From positions 319,637 through 383,636 of the forward strand of contig JYOB01000010.1 of assembly GCA_000955795.1 (NCBI GenBank): DNA of 64,000 bases. Direction: 5' to 3'. The DNA comes from Burkholderiaceae bacterium 26 (lineage in GTDB: Bacteria; Pseudomonadota; Gammaproteobacteria; Burkholderiales; Burkholderiaceae). Under the pieces are notes generated by a model. It worked only from the letters and a program-made list of their open reading frames with translations. It was not told the origin of the DNA and did not search any database. The translations under genes were made by a program, and so were the position numbers. Positions 8,815 through 19,200 of this stretch are shown here, piece after piece (position 1 is the first letter of the stretch; each line of letters opens with the position of its first letter).

Positions 8815-10671
8815 TCAAAACGTTTCCCAATCCGAATCGTCTCCGGCGGCCACCAGCGGCTTCGCTTTGGTCAGGCTTGCCGGTATAACCGCCGGTGCGG
8901 GCACACTCTTCTCGGCTCGGGCGACCGGCTTGGCCGCCGCCTTGCGCAGTACAGGCGGCTTGCGCGACGTCAGCCTGGGCTTGGCGGAATCGGTGCTCGG
9001 CTTGGCGGCCTCGCGGCGCGGCGTTTCGTCCTTGGGTGCCACCGGCGCTGTAATTGCGACCGGCTTGACCGGCGCAACAACCGGCTCAACCTTGGCCACC
9101 ATGGTCGGAGAGCGCAGCGCGTGCGCATCGAGGCGGAATTGCGCCACCACCTGCGTCAGGCTCACCGCCTGCTCTTCGAGCGATTGCGCGGCGGCTGCGG
9201 CTTGTTCCACCAGCGCGGCGTTCTGTTGCGTGGCGTCGTCAAGCTGCGTGACGGCGTGGCTGACCTCTTCAATACCCGAGCGCTGTTCCTGGCTGGCGGA
9301 CGAAATCTCGCCAACGATGTCGGTCACGCGCTTCACGCTTGCAACGATCTCGCGCATGGTCGTGCCGGCTTCTTCCACCAGCGCGCTCCCCGCATCCACG
9401 TTGACGACGGAATCGTCGATGAGCGCCTTGATCTCCTTGGCAGCAGCAGCACTGCGCTGCGCAAGGCTACGCACTTCACCAGCCACCACGGCAAAACCGC
9501 GACCCTGCTCACCGGCGCGGGCGGCTTCCACCGCGGCATTCAGCGCGAGGATGTTGGTCTGGAAAGCGATGCCGTCGATCACGCCGATAATGTCGACGAT
9601 CTTGCGCGACGATGCGTTGATCGAGCCCATGGTCTCCACCACGCGCGTCACCACATCGCCGCCGCGCACGGCCACATCCGAGGCGGACGCGGCCAGTTGG
9701 TTGGCCTGCTGGGCGTTGTCGGCGTTCTGCTGCACGGTCGACATCAGCTCTTCCATGGCCGAAGCCGTTTCTTCCAGCGAGCTGGCCTGCTGTTCGGTGC
9801 GCGACGACAGGTCGAGGTTACCGCTGGCGATCTCGCGCGTGGCGGTGCCGATGGTTTCCGAAGCGCCCTTGATGCGGCCGATGGTCTGCACCAGCGCGCC
9901 GCGCATGCGGCTCATCGCGTAAAGCAGGCTGTGGTTGTCATCGGCGCGGGTGGCGATCTCCACCGTCAGGTCACCGCCGGCGATGCGGTTGGCCACATCG
10001 GCTGCGTAGGCAGGGTCGCCGCCGAGCGTGCGCTGCAGGCCGCGGTTTGCGACGCCGCCCAGCAGCAACAGCAAACCACCCACCAGCACCAGCAGGCCGC
10101 CGGTCTGGTACAGCGAAGTCATGAACGCGGCGTTGATATCGTCCATGTAGACGCCGGTCGAGAAAACCCAATCCCAGGGCTCATAGCGCATCGCGAAAGC
10201 CGTCTTGGGCACAGGATCCGTGCCGCCGACTTTCGGCCACACATAGCTGGTGAATCCGCCCTTCGGGTCTTTGGCGGCATTGGTCAAGCCGACGTAGACG
10301 GCATTGCCCTGCGCATCCTTGAAGCCGGATTGATCCTTGCCGATGAACTCGGGCTTGATCGGGTGCATCACCACGACGTTGTTGGAACTGGTGATGGTGA
10401 AGTAGCCGTCCTTGTCGTAGCGCAGCGCCTTGAAGCGGTCGAGCGCCTGCTGCTGCGCGGCGTCTTTGCTCAACGTGCCGTTTTTGGTCAGATCGTCGTA
10501 CTGCTTGACCAAGTTCATAGCCATGGTCGTCACGCTGACAAGGTTGTTCTTGCGCTCCTCCACGCGGATCTCACGCGCCTGATACGCGTTGAATACCGAG
10601 ATCAAGGTCAGCGCGACAAGGCTGATGACCAGCGGCAGCCAAAGCTTTTGGCGAAAGCTGAGCTTGCTCAT
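8815..10671 (-). CDS. Methyl-accepting chemotaxis protein with single-Cache sensor
   Basis: A 618-aa chemoreceptor. TM1 near residues 10-30; a periplasmic sCache_2-like domain (about 35-185) with [23 protein letters not shown] and [18 protein letters not shown]2 (about 190-215, leucine-rich); HAMP; and a cytoplasmic signalling domain with the same [21 protein letters not shown] tip. It also ends in DWETF, a CheR-docking tail, after a basic Pro/Ala linker. sCache_2 receptors often sense small organic acids, but the ligand cannot be told here. It lies 74 bp upstream of the other receptor and may be cotranscribed with it. Confidence 0.93.
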   Translation of the reverse strand: MSKLSFRQKLWLPLVISLVALTLISVFNAYQAREIRVEERKNNLVSVTTMAMNLVKQYDDLTKNGTLSKDAAQQQALDRFKALRYDKDGYFTITSSNNVVVMHPIKPEFIGKDQSGFKDAQGNAVYVGLTNAAKDPKGGFTSYVWPKVGGTDPVPKTAFAMRYEPWDWVFSTGVYMDDINAAFMTSLYQTGGLLVLVGGLLLLLGGVANRGLQRTLGGDPAYAADVANRIAGGDLTVEIATRADDNHSLLYAMSRMRGALVQTIGRIKGASETIGTATREIASGNLDLSSRTEQQASSLEETASAMEELMSTVQQNADNAQQANQLAASASDVAVRGGDVVTRVVETMGSINASSRKIVDIIGVIDGIAFQTNILALNAAVEAARAGEQGRGFAVVAGEVRSLAQRSAAAAKEIKALIDDSVVNVDAGSALVEEAGTTMREIVASVKRVTDIVGEISSASQEQRSGIEEVSHAVTQLDDATQQNAALVEQAAAAAQSLEEQAVSLTQVVAQFRLDAHALRSPTMVAKVEPVVAPVKPVAITAPVAPKDETPRREAAKPSTDSAKPRLTSRKPPVLRKAAAKPVARAEKSVPAPAVIPASLTKAKPLVAAGDDSDWETF

Positions 10672-10910
10672 TCCAGAGTCTCCGGATGTGGAACCGCCAC
10701 GCGCCATTTGCGCAAATGCGTTCCCACTATGGTTTTAGGGGTCCGGATGGTCTATCGGCAGGCAGCGCACCAATCTTGAGGGGGGCGTACCCGCGCGAGC
10801 GGCGACAGCCCTGCATTTGCGCCTGTGCAGGGCGGTTGAAGCCAAGCGCGATCTTTGCAAAAATCGCCAAATTGAGAAGAATTCTTTTGATCTTTAATTG
10901 ACAATCGACG

Positions 10911-11807
10911 ATGAAAACCACGCTCGAAGAACTGCTTGCCTTTCGCACCGTGGTCGATACGGGCTCCGTCACTGCGGCCGCCGAGCAACTCGGCCAGACC
11001 GTGTCGGGTGTAAGCCGCGCGCTGCGCCGCCTGGAAGAGAAGCTGGACACCACCCTGCTCTCGCGCACAACGCGGCGGCTGTCGCTCACCGACGAGGGCG
11101 CGACGTTTCTGGCGCAGGCGCGCAGCATCCTCGCCGCCGTCGACGAGGCCGAGGAGCAGATCGCCCTGCGCCGTCAGCAGCCCGCCGGACGCCTGCGCAT
11201 CAACGCTGCCATGCCGTTCATGCTGCATGTGGTGGCGCCGCTGGTGCCGGACTTCCGCGCGCAGTATCCGCAGATTGACCTGGAGCTGAACACCAACGAC
11301 CTGATCATCGATCTGCTGGAAGAAGACACCGACGTGGCGATCCGCATCGGCCCGCTGCGCGATTCCACCCTGCGTGCGCGCCTGCTCGGCACGCGGCGGC
11401 TACGCGTGCTGGCGAGCCCCGCCTATCTGAAAGCGCACGGCCGGCCCCGCGAAGTGGATGATTTGAAAAAGCACGCCCTGCTTGGCTTCGGGCAGCCTGA
11501 ATCGCTGAATCTGTGGCCCTTGCGCGGCCCGCACGGCGACCGACTGCGTATCGAGCCCACGCTCAAGGCTTCAAGCGGTGAAACCCTGCGCCAGCTCGCG
11601 CTGCAAGGCGCCGGCATCGTCTGCCTGGCCGATTTCATGAGCGCTGAAGACCGGCGCACCGGCGACCTTGTGCAGGTGCTGCCGGATGCCACGGTGGAGG
11701 TGCTCCAGCCGATTCACGCGGTGTACTACCGCAACACGCAACTGGCTTCGCGGATTGCGTGCTTTCTCGACTTTCTGGAAGCACGGCTCGCAGACGATGT
11801 GCGGTGA
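10911..11807 (+). CDS. LysR-family transcriptional regulator
   Basis: A 298-aa LysR-type regulator with an N-terminal winged HTH (about 1-60; VTAAAEQLGQTVSGVSRALRRLEEKL) and a C-terminal effector-binding domain. It resembles the CrgA/AaeR-like group of proteobacterial LTTRs. It is divergent from the sCache chemoreceptor gene, with about 240 bp between; LysR regulators often control a divergent neighbour, which would make the receptor gene a candidate target. A palindromic AAGAATTCTT lies about 25 bases before the start and could be part of an autoregulatory site. Confidence 0.9.
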   Translation: MKTTLEELLAFRTVVDTGSVTAAAEQLGQTVSGVSRALRRLEEKLDTTLLSRTTRRLSLTDEGATFLAQARSILAAVDEAEEQIALRRQQPAGRLRINAAMPFMLHVVAPLVPDFRAQYPQIDLELNTNDLIIDLLEEDTDVAIRIGPLRDSTLRARLLGTRRLRVLASPAYLKAHGRPREVDDLKKHALLGFGQPESLNLWPLRGPHGDRLRIEPTLKASSGETLRQLALQGAGIVCLADFMSAEDRRTGDLVQVLPDATVEVLQPIHAVYYRNTQLASRIACFLDFLEARLADDVR

Positions 11808-11903
11808 TGCGGCACGGCGGGTGTGCAACAATTGCGCGATTCAACACCTTCCGCGCGCGGCCTGATCGGATCCCATCGGGTCGCGCGCTGCGCCTTAGCA
11901 CTC

Positions 11904-14552
11904 ATGGCTGAACACTCCGCTCCAGTTCTGGAGATCGACCCGAAATACGGCCCCTTCGACAAGCACACTCCGATGATGCAGCAATATTTACGGCTGAAAT
12001 CGGGGCATCCGAACACGCTTGTCTTCTATCGCATGGGCGACTTCTACGAGCTCTTCTTCGAAGATGCCGAAAAAGCCTCGCGCCTGCTCGATATCACGCT
12101 CACCGCGCGCGGCAGTTCGAATGGGCATCCGATCCGCATGGCGGGCATCCCGTTCCACGCTGCCGAGCAATACCTCGCCAAGCTGGTCAAGCTGGGCGAA
12201 TCGGTTGCCATCTGCGAGCAGATCGGGGACCCGGCCACGACCAAGGGACCGGTCGAACGCAAGGTCGTACGCGTCGTTACACCCGGCACATTGACGGATG
12301 CCGCGCTACTGTCTGACAAAGTCAACAACCATCTGCTGGCCATCGCGCACCTGCCGGGCAAGCGTGGCACCGCACCGCTGATTGGTCTGGCTTGGCTCAA
12401 CCTCGTCGGCGGCGAACTGCGCGTGATGGAGTGCAGCCCCGACCAACTCGACCGCGAACTCGAACGCATCCGCCCCGCCGAAGTGCTGGCCGACGATGCG
12501 ACGCTCAACACGATCCAGGTGGATGTTGCCCGCACGCGCCTGCCTGATTGGCACTTCGACGTGGAAGCCGGCACCCGCCGCCTGCGCGAACAACTCGGCG
12601 TGGCAAGCCTCGTTGCCTTTGGTGCGGAAACGTTGACGGCCGCGCTGGCTGCTGCCGGGGCGCTGCTGAATTACGCCGCGGCCACGCAAGGCCAATCGCT
12701 GCGTCACGTGATCGGCCTGACCGTCGAGCATGAGAGCGAATTCATCGGCCTGGACACCGCGACGCGCCGCAACCTAGAGCTGACCGAGACGCTGCGGGGG
12801 CAGGAATCGCCGACGCTGTTCTCGCTGCTGGACACCTGCGCGACCAGCATGGGCAGCCGCCTGCTGCGCCACTGGCTGCATCATCCGCTGCGGGATCGCG
12901 CAGTGCCGCAAGCGCGGCAGCAGGCGATCGAAGTGCTGCTCGGCAGCGATTGGCAAACGTTGCGTGCGACGCTGCGCACGCTGTCGGATGTGGAGCGCAT
13001 TACCGGGCGACTGGCGCTGCTGTCGGCACGCCCGCGTGATCTGTCTTCGCTGCGCGACACGCTCGCACGCCTGCCTGAGATTCGCGAAGAGCTGCCGCAA
13101 AGCGATGCCGCGCCGCTGCTAGCCGAGCTGTACGCCGCGCTCACCCTGCCCGAAGATGCTCACGCCCTGCTCCAGAGCGCGGTGATGGCAGAGCCGGCCG
13201 CGATGGTGCGCGACGGCGGCGTCATCGCACGCGGATACGATGCTGACCTCGATGAGCTGCGCGACATCTCTGAGAACTGCGGGCAGTTCCTCGTCGATCT
13301 GGAAGCCCGCGAGCGCGAGCGCACCGGCATCGCCAACCTGCGCGTCGAGTACAACCGCGTGCACGGCTTCTACATCGAAGTCACCAACGGCCAGGCCGCC
13401 AAGGTCCCCGACGATTACCGCCGCCGCCAGACGCTGAAGAATGCCGAGCGCTACATCACGCCCGAGTTGAAGGCGTTTGAAGACAAGGCCTTGTCAGCGC
13501 AGGACCGCGCACTGTCGCGCGAAAAACTTCTCTACGAAGAATTGCTGCAAAAGCTGCTGCCGCATCTGGCCGAGTTCAAGCGCATTGCCGCCGCACTGGC
13601 GCAGGCCGATGTGCTCGCAACGCTCGCAGAGCGTGCGCATGCGCTGTCGTGGTCGCGCCCCATGCTGACGGATGCGCCCGGCATTGAACTGACGCGCGCC
13701 CGCCATCCGGTGGTCGAACAGCAAGTCGAACAGTTCGTCGCCAACGACTGCGTGCTGCAGGAGGCGCGCAAGCTACTGCTGATCACGGGCCCGAACATGG
13801 GTGGTAAATCGACCTTCATGCGGCAGACCGCACTGGTCGTGCTGCTCGCCTACGTGGGCGCATTTGTGCCGGCGGAAGCTGCGGTCATCGGACCGATCGA
13901 CCGCATCTTCACGCGCATCGGCGCGGCCGACGACCTGGCGGGCGGGCGCTCCACCTTCATGGTCGAGATGACCGAAGCCGCTGCCATCCTGCACCGCGCC
14001 ACACCCAACAGCCTCGTGCTGATGGACGAAATCGGCCGCGGCACGAGCACGTTTGATGGTCTGGCGCTTGCCTGGGCGATTGCGCGCCACCTGCTGTCGC
14101 ACAACCGTAGCCACACGCTGTTCGCCACGCACTATTTCGAGCTGACGCAACTGCCGCAGGAGTTTGCACAGGCCGCCAACGTGCACCTTTCCGCCGTCGA
14201 ACATGGTGATGGCATCGTTTTCCTGCATGCCGTGCAGGAAGGTCCGGCAAGCCAGAGTTACGGCCTGCAGGTCGCGCAGTTGGCGGGGGTGCCGCAGCCG
14301 GTCATTCGCGCCGCACGCAAACGGCTCGCCTGGCTGGAGCAGCATTCCGCCGACACCGGCGCCACACCTCAGCTCGATCTGTTCGCACTCGCCGCCGATG
14401 CGCCCGTCGACGACGAAGACGATGCCAGCGATGAAGCGACCGACAACTCGCTGACGGATGCGCTCGCCGGGATCGACCCCGACGACATGACACCGCGTGA
14501 GGCGCTCGACGCGTTGTACCGTCTCAAGGCGCTGGCAAGCCCGTCCGCCTGA
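11904..14552 (+). CDS. mutS: DNA mismatch repair protein MutS
   Basis: An 882-aa MutS, full length. The mismatch-reading motif [15 protein letters not shown] (Phe-X-Glu with F-Y-E) is near the N-terminus; the C-terminal ATPase has Walker [15 protein letters not shown], Walker [18 protein letters not shown] and the signature [11 protein letters not shown]. It recognises mispairs and recruits MutL in methyl- or nick-directed repair. ATG 11904 starts the family-like [20 protein letters not shown]; the frame is open 27 codons further upstream without similarity. The metallophosphoesterase gene begins 5 bp after the stop. Confidence 0.97.
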   Translation: MAEHSAPVLEIDPKYGPFDKHTPMMQQYLRLKSGHPNTLVFYRMGDFYELFFEDAEKASRLLDITLTARGSSNGHPIRMAGIPFHAAEQYLAKLVKLGESVAICEQIGDPATTKGPVERKVVRVVTPGTLTDAALLSDKVNNHLLAIAHLPGKRGTAPLIGLAWLNLVGGELRVMECSPDQLDRELERIRPAEVLADDATLNTIQVDVARTRLPDWHFDVEAGTRRLREQLGVASLVAFGAETLTAALAAAGALLNYAAATQGQSLRHVIGLTVEHESEFIGLDTATRRNLELTETLRGQESPTLFSLLDTCATSMGSRLLRHWLHHPLRDRAVPQARQQAIEVLLGSDWQTLRATLRTLSDVERITGRLALLSARPRDLSSLRDTLARLPEIREELPQSDAAPLLAELYAALTLPEDAHALLQSAVMAEPAAMVRDGGVIARGYDADLDELRDISENCGQFLVDLEARERERTGIANLRVEYNRVHGFYIEVTNGQAAKVPDDYRRRQTLKNAERYITPELKAFEDKALSAQDRALSREKLLYEELLQKLLPHLAEFKRIAAALAQADVLATLAERAHALSWSRPMLTDAPGIELTRARHPVVEQQVEQFVANDCVLQEARKLLLITGPNMGGKSTFMRQTALVVLLAYVGAFVPAEAAVIGPIDRIFTRIGAADDLAGGRSTFMVEMTEAAAILHRATPNSLVLMDEIGRGTSTFDGLALAWAIARHLLSHNRSHTLFATHYFELTQLPQEFAQAANVHLSAVEHGDGIVFLHAVQEGPASQSYGLQVAQLAGVPQPVIRAARKRLAWLEQHSADTGATPQLDLFALAADAPVDDEDDASDEATDNSLTDALAGIDPDDMTPREALDALYRLKALASPSA

Positions 14553-14557
14553 TTCCG

Positions 14558-15634
14558 ATGATCCGGCCCGGCTCAGTTTCCCGCACGCTCCAATGCATTG
14601 CCATGACCTTGGTGATGCTGCTGCCGACGGCTGTACCGGCGGCGGCCAAAAGCGCGAAGCCTACGACTGACGGGCCGGCTACCTTCACCTTTACGGTGAT
14701 CGGCAACGTGCCCGAGCGCGCCGAAGATGTCGCTCCCGCGCGCACGCTGCTGGACGCCATCGACGCCGAACACCCCGCCTTTGTCGTCCACCTGGGCAAC
14801 CTCAAGGGCCGCGATGAATCGTGCTCCGACACGCTGCTCGAAGCCCGTCATGACCTGCTCGACAGCCTGATCGCCCCCGTCATCTACATCCCGGGCGACC
14901 ACGACTGGAGCGACTGCCAACGCGCCGCCGCCGGGGGCTTCGACCCGGTGGAGCGCCTGTTGCGCCTGCGCGAGCTGTTCTACCCGGACGACAACACGCT
15001 CGGCCAGCGCACCATGACCGTCATGCGCCAGTCCGATCAGGCCAAGTTCCGCAGCTACCGCGAAAATACGCGTTGGGCGATGAACGACGTGCTGTTCGTC
15101 ACCCTCAACGTGCCCGGCGACAACAACAACTACAAGATCGCAGGCGGACGCAACGGCGAATACGAAGATCGCCTCGAAGCCAATCGCCAATGGTTAGCAC
15201 GCGCCTTTGCCGTCGCACGCCAACGCAAGATGGCCGGCGTGGTCATCATGATGCAGGCCGATCCGCTCTTTGAGGACGGATGGGAGCGGCGCCACGCGCC
15301 TAACCTGTTCGACGGCTTGCTGCGGCGGCGCTCCCATGACGGCTACCTGGCACTCAAGCGCCAGTTGCGAACGCTCACGCGCGAGTACGACGGCGCCGTC
15401 CTACTCATCCACGGCGCCAGCCAGACTTTCATGCTCGACCGCCCGCTCAAGGACGAAAACGGCCGCCCGGACTCGCACGTCATGCGCGCCCGGACCTACG
15501 GTTCGCCAGTGCTTGATCGCTGGCTGGAAGTGTCCGTCACACCAGGCCACTCGCCACTGTTTCATCTCCGCAGCCGTCGCCTCGACAACACCCCTGCCCC
15601 AGCGCCGGAAATCACGCCAGCGCCGGTGCAATAA
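14558..15634 (+). CDS. Exported calcineurin-like metallophosphoesterase family protein
   Basis: 358 aa with an N-terminal signal peptide (about 1-32, cleavage near AVPAAA-KS). The body resembles the calcineurin fold: FTVIGNVPE, VVHLGNLKG, YIPGDHDWSDC and LLIHGASQTF occupy the positions of the metal motifs, but the usual D-x-H and GD residues of the first two motifs are replaced (IGN and LGN). Catalytic competence is thus uncertain and it may be a degenerate member. It follows mutS by 5 bp, so it is probably cotranscribed. The island begins just after its stop codon. Confidence 0.7.
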   Translation: MIRPGSVSRTLQCIAMTLVMLLPTAVPAAAKSAKPTTDGPATFTFTVIGNVPERAEDVAPARTLLDAIDAEHPAFVVHLGNLKGRDESCSDTLLEARHDLLDSLIAPVIYIPGDHDWSDCQRAAAGGFDPVERLLRLRELFYPDDNTLGQRTMTVMRQSDQAKFRSYRENTRWAMNDVLFVTLNVPGDNNNYKIAGGRNGEYEDRLEANRQWLARAFAVARQRKMAGVVIMMQADPLFEDGWERRHAPNLFDGLLRRRSHDGYLALKRQLRTLTREYDGAVLLIHGASQTFMLDRPLKDENGRPDSHVMRARTYGSPVLDRWLEVSVTPGHSPLFHLRSRRLDNTPAPAPEITPAPVQ

Positions 15635-15656
15635 AAAACGGGAGCCGAAGCACTCA

Positions 15657-15673
15657 TACCCTAGAGGTACATA
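15657..15673 (+). repeat. Left terminal inverted motif of the island
   Basis: Reads TACCCTA-GAGG-TACATA on the plus strand. The same TACCCTA-N4-TACATA pattern appears on the minus strand at the right end (39549-39533). Further TACATA or TACATC copies lie just inside, at 15744-15749 and 15754-15759. I interpret these as recombinase recognition sites at the island end. Confidence 0.55.
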
Positions 15674-15767
15674 GTTAGCAAAGCTGTGCTCTGGAAGCCA
15701 AGAGCAACGCGCACTTCATGGCTTCGGAGTATGTATGTAGAAATACATAGCGATACATCGTTCATTC

Positions 15768-15800
15768 GAGCGCCAACGTGACGTTGGCGCTCTTTATTTT
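15768..15800 (+). terminator. Strong intrinsic terminator near the island's left end
   Basis: Arms GAGCGCCAACGT (15768-15779) and ACGTTGGCGCTC (15781-15792) are perfectly complementary and are followed by TTTATTTT. It acts on the plus strand, so it would stop transcription arriving from mutS/metallophosphoesterase before it runs antisense into the Zorya operon. Confidence 0.85.
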
Positions 15801-15839
15801 CGGCCTTTCTCGGTAGTTGAGGTTCGGGCCTGCCTAACT

Positions 15840-16259
15840 TCAGCCGGACCAAGGGCCGCATGGTGACCCCTCGCGCTCACACAACAGTAGCGTGTTCAGG
15901 AGATTCAATTCGTTTGATGCCATGAAATACGGGTCATCAAACACGATGTCGAACTTCAGAGGATTGGCCTGCCCGACACCCGACGCCCAGGGCATGCCCT
16001 CGTAACGAGGGATGGCTGGCATGACAGCCGCACTAGAAGACAAGACTCTCCCGAGGGCCTCCCTCCACAAATCCGGTTCCTCAAGCTGCTTTGTCTTCTC
16101 GTCGTGGGCACCGACGGGTGTAACGAACTGAGCGTAGGCAGCGGGCAACGCAAACCATGTGTTCGGCGAGCGAAGTTCCTTGAGGGTGTTGAACTCGGTC
16201 GGGTTCCGGCCATCCTGAGCACTCGTGTCTATTGGCCAGCTACCTCCGCTTGCTGCCAT
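15840..16259 (-). CDS. Hypothetical protein downstream of zorD
   Basis: A 139-aa frame that starts inside the last codons of zorD (31-bp overlap) and runs to near the left end of the island. No signal peptide, membrane segment or motif I recognise; the C-terminal part (FDIVFDDPYFMASNELNLLN) looks like a real globular protein rather than a shadow, and no longer frame competes. As the last gene of the Zorya transcript it could be an accessory component or unrelated cargo. Start codon uncertain because no clear Shine-Dalgarno precedes the ATG at good distance. Confidence 0.55.
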   Translation of the reverse strand: MAASGGSWPIDTSAQDGRNPTEFNTLKELRSPNTWFALPAAYAQFVTPVGAHDEKTKQLEEPDLWREALGRVLSSSAAVMPAIPRYEGMPWASGVGQANPLKFDIVFDDPYFMASNELNLLNTLLLCEREGSPCGPWSG

Positions 16260-19200
16260 TCGGTGAATAGCATGCGCTCCACTTCTAGCATCGTCACTAC
16301 ATGCTTCTCGAGCAGACTGGTCAAATGCGTCTGGTCCAGTAGCTCTACCAAATTCAAAGCAGCGTTCTCGTGTGCCTGTCGATTGAAGAACTGGTTCGTG
16401 ATGCAGACCTTCCCGAACTCCACCGCTGGGTGTCTACGACGGTAAAACGCTTCACCGGTTACGACATCCTTGACGGCCTCCCAACCCAGCGTGGCGCCAT
16501 CAGTACCGCTGGTCTTTGCTTGAATAAGCTGCCCCCTGTCGCCGGCGAGGGCGACTATGTCTACACCGTTATCGTTAGTACTGGGCGTGCGGTAGCAATC
16601 GTATCCTCGCTTGCTCCATAGAGCTCCTGCTAAGCACTCAAAGTGCTGCCATCCCATGCGCAACGCCATGTCAAGTGTGACGCGCTCATCGATATCCTTG
16701 CCTTCTGACTCTGGAACTACGTCGGCCAAGTTGAAGTCGCCGGGCATTACGTCTCCAGCACCATTCAACATATCGTCCGCCAAGCCGCGTTTGTATGTAA
16801 GCAATTGGTCGAGCTTGACATCGAAGGTCGTGAAGTCGTCTGCACAGACCACTGGGTAGTAGACGTACACCGGCTTCTTCTGGTTGATGCGATAAGCCCG
16901 GTCTGTGGCTTGGTCCTCCTTGGCGGGGTTCCAAGTGCGAGTGTAGTGAACGACGTGGTTTGCTGCCTGGATGTTGACGCCAAAGCCGACAGCAACGGGA
17001 GAGAGCACAAGGACGCCAAAACCAGGAGCGTCCTGGAAGGCCCTGATTCGCTTTTGACGACTGGCAGCATGGCTTGCCGACGCGTTGGTGTCTCCGTTGA
17101 TGATGTCGGGACGGAGACCAAACTCGGCCTCGATGTAGTGCTGCAGGAGTCGCTGAATCTCGCGGAACTCACAAAATACTATGACCTTCTCGCCTTTGGC
17201 TTTGATTCCATGGAGTTGGCTAAGCAGCCAATCGAGCTTCGGCGCCTTCTCGCGGTATTGACTGACAGGCTCGGGCTTGAAGATGTTCAAGCCGTGCGGT
17301 CGAGGGTCGGTGCATATCAACCGCAAGTAGTGCAGCAGTCCAAGATGATTTTTGAACGGCGTCGTGTGCTTCGGGTCCGCGCGCTTCTTGAAGCTCTCAA
17401 CGGCTTTCGCATAGAGGTTCCGCTGCACACTTGAGAGCGGCAGTCGCCGACACTCCTCCACCACGACTTTCGGTGGTAGACCGGTATCTACTTGACCCTT
17501 CAGACGTCGGAGAATCTGCGGTGCGATACGAAGCCTAAGTTCTTCGACGCGCGCCCTTTCTTCATCGGTCTTGGCCTCAATAGGCTTTCGGTAACGTTGG
17601 CCAAACTCATTCAGCGCGCCCAGCAGGCCCGGCTGCACGTAGTCGAACAGGCACCACATGTCTGCTAGCGTGTTCTCGACTGGGGTGCCCGTACAAGCGA
17701 TTTTGAAAGCTACGTTCTGCTTTTTTGCAGCCCGCGTCACCATTGCAGCCGGGTTTTTGATGCGCTGAGCTTCGTCACAGACCATCAAGGACCACTTCTG
17801 CGCTGCGAACGAGAACTCAAGGTCGCGCAGCGTTTCGTACGTCGTCAAGACCACCTTGGCGCTACCCACCCAGTTCGGGCGCAAGAATTTGACCAACCCG
17901 TCCTCGGTCTGCAGCCGCTGCTCAATTTGGGAGCGTGGCACTCGCAGGTCACTAAGGCTGTCCCCGTAAGCTGTCAAGAGCGGCAGCGTGCCAGGCAGGA
18001 AAAACTTTCCTGCTTCTTCAGCCCAGTTTTCCAGTAGCGATACCGGCGCCACAACCAGTATGGGAGCCATGTTTGGGTCTTGCTCGACTAGCCAAGCCAT
18101 CAGCGCCAGCAGTTGGAATGTCTTCCCCAACCCCATATCGTCTGCGAGTACCGCTCCCCTGACCTGGTAATCAGTCTGCAGACTGAACAGGTGCTGCAGC
18201 CAAGCGAGCCCTATCCGCTGGTGCGGCAGCAGCATGTACTCGGGGCGAATACTCTTCGGCAGCCTAGGTTCAGCGGGCACCGATTGCAGTGCCTCGCGCC
18301 GCATCTCCTCGTACTCGAGCGCCTGAATGTTCGCCCTCAGCACAAGTTGTTTCTTCGGGCCGATATCATTGCGCGACGGGCGCTTTTCTGGGTCGAACGG
18401 CTTACCCGAGTTCACTGCTGCGAAGACATCCTCAAACGTTGTGACAATCTTCTTTGCTTCCTCGACCGAAATGGGACGCGGGAGCCAGGGAACATTTATG
18501 TTTGACTCCCCCTTGGCTTCGGCCGCTTGCACGTCTTTCTTCAGCTTTTCTACTGCTGGCTTGCTGGTAGGCACAGCAATAGGCTCGCCACCGTCCTGCG
18601 GCTGGTACACAACCATTGGCAAGACGTTCTCGGGAAACCATCCGTCGTCTTCCTTCTTCTTGGCGATGTACGGTGAATAGTACGGTTTCTCAATCCCGAT
18701 TGATTCCACCCGAGCTGAGTAGCCGCTCAGGTCGTGAACTTGTGCGTAGGAGACCAGTGCTGGTGGTGCTAGGCGTTGCTCCAGTGCATCAGTCAAATCC
18801 TTCAGGTGTTGTTCAGCGTCGCCCTGAACGAGCAAGTCGTAGCCGCTCCAGGCAACCAACTGGTTGCCGAGCTTCAGAGCTCGAGAAAGGGCGCCAGTGA
18901 ACGACGAGAGTTCGGCATCACTAAGCCAGTGGGTTTCAGACGAAGTCGGGCCACTCGCAACGGCGGTTTCGATAAGCAAACCGACCCGTACTGGGTATCC
19001 GGCCGCGTCCCGCTCGAGCAGAGGGGTAAAGCGCTCATAGTCAAGACCGGCATCCTCACGCGCCTGCTCGAACTGCGATTCCTCAATGACATCGACCGCG
19101 TCTGCGCCGAGAGTCGCGTATGGGTTCAGCAGGAACGCCTGCGCTCGAGACCCGGCAACGCGCCGGCCTGGGAGTCGCCTGATTTCCTGCAGTACAGTCC

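Noticed and set aside
8779-10779. Open frame of over 600 codons on the plus strand opposite the chemoreceptors
   Set aside because: Antisense to a gene with clear family motifs; His/Arg/Gly-rich composition typical of complementary GC-rich codons and no ribosome site.
15635-15800. tRNA gene as island attachment site
   Set aside because: No cloverleaf, anticodon or CCA-like end could be drawn; the hairpin there is an intrinsic terminator.
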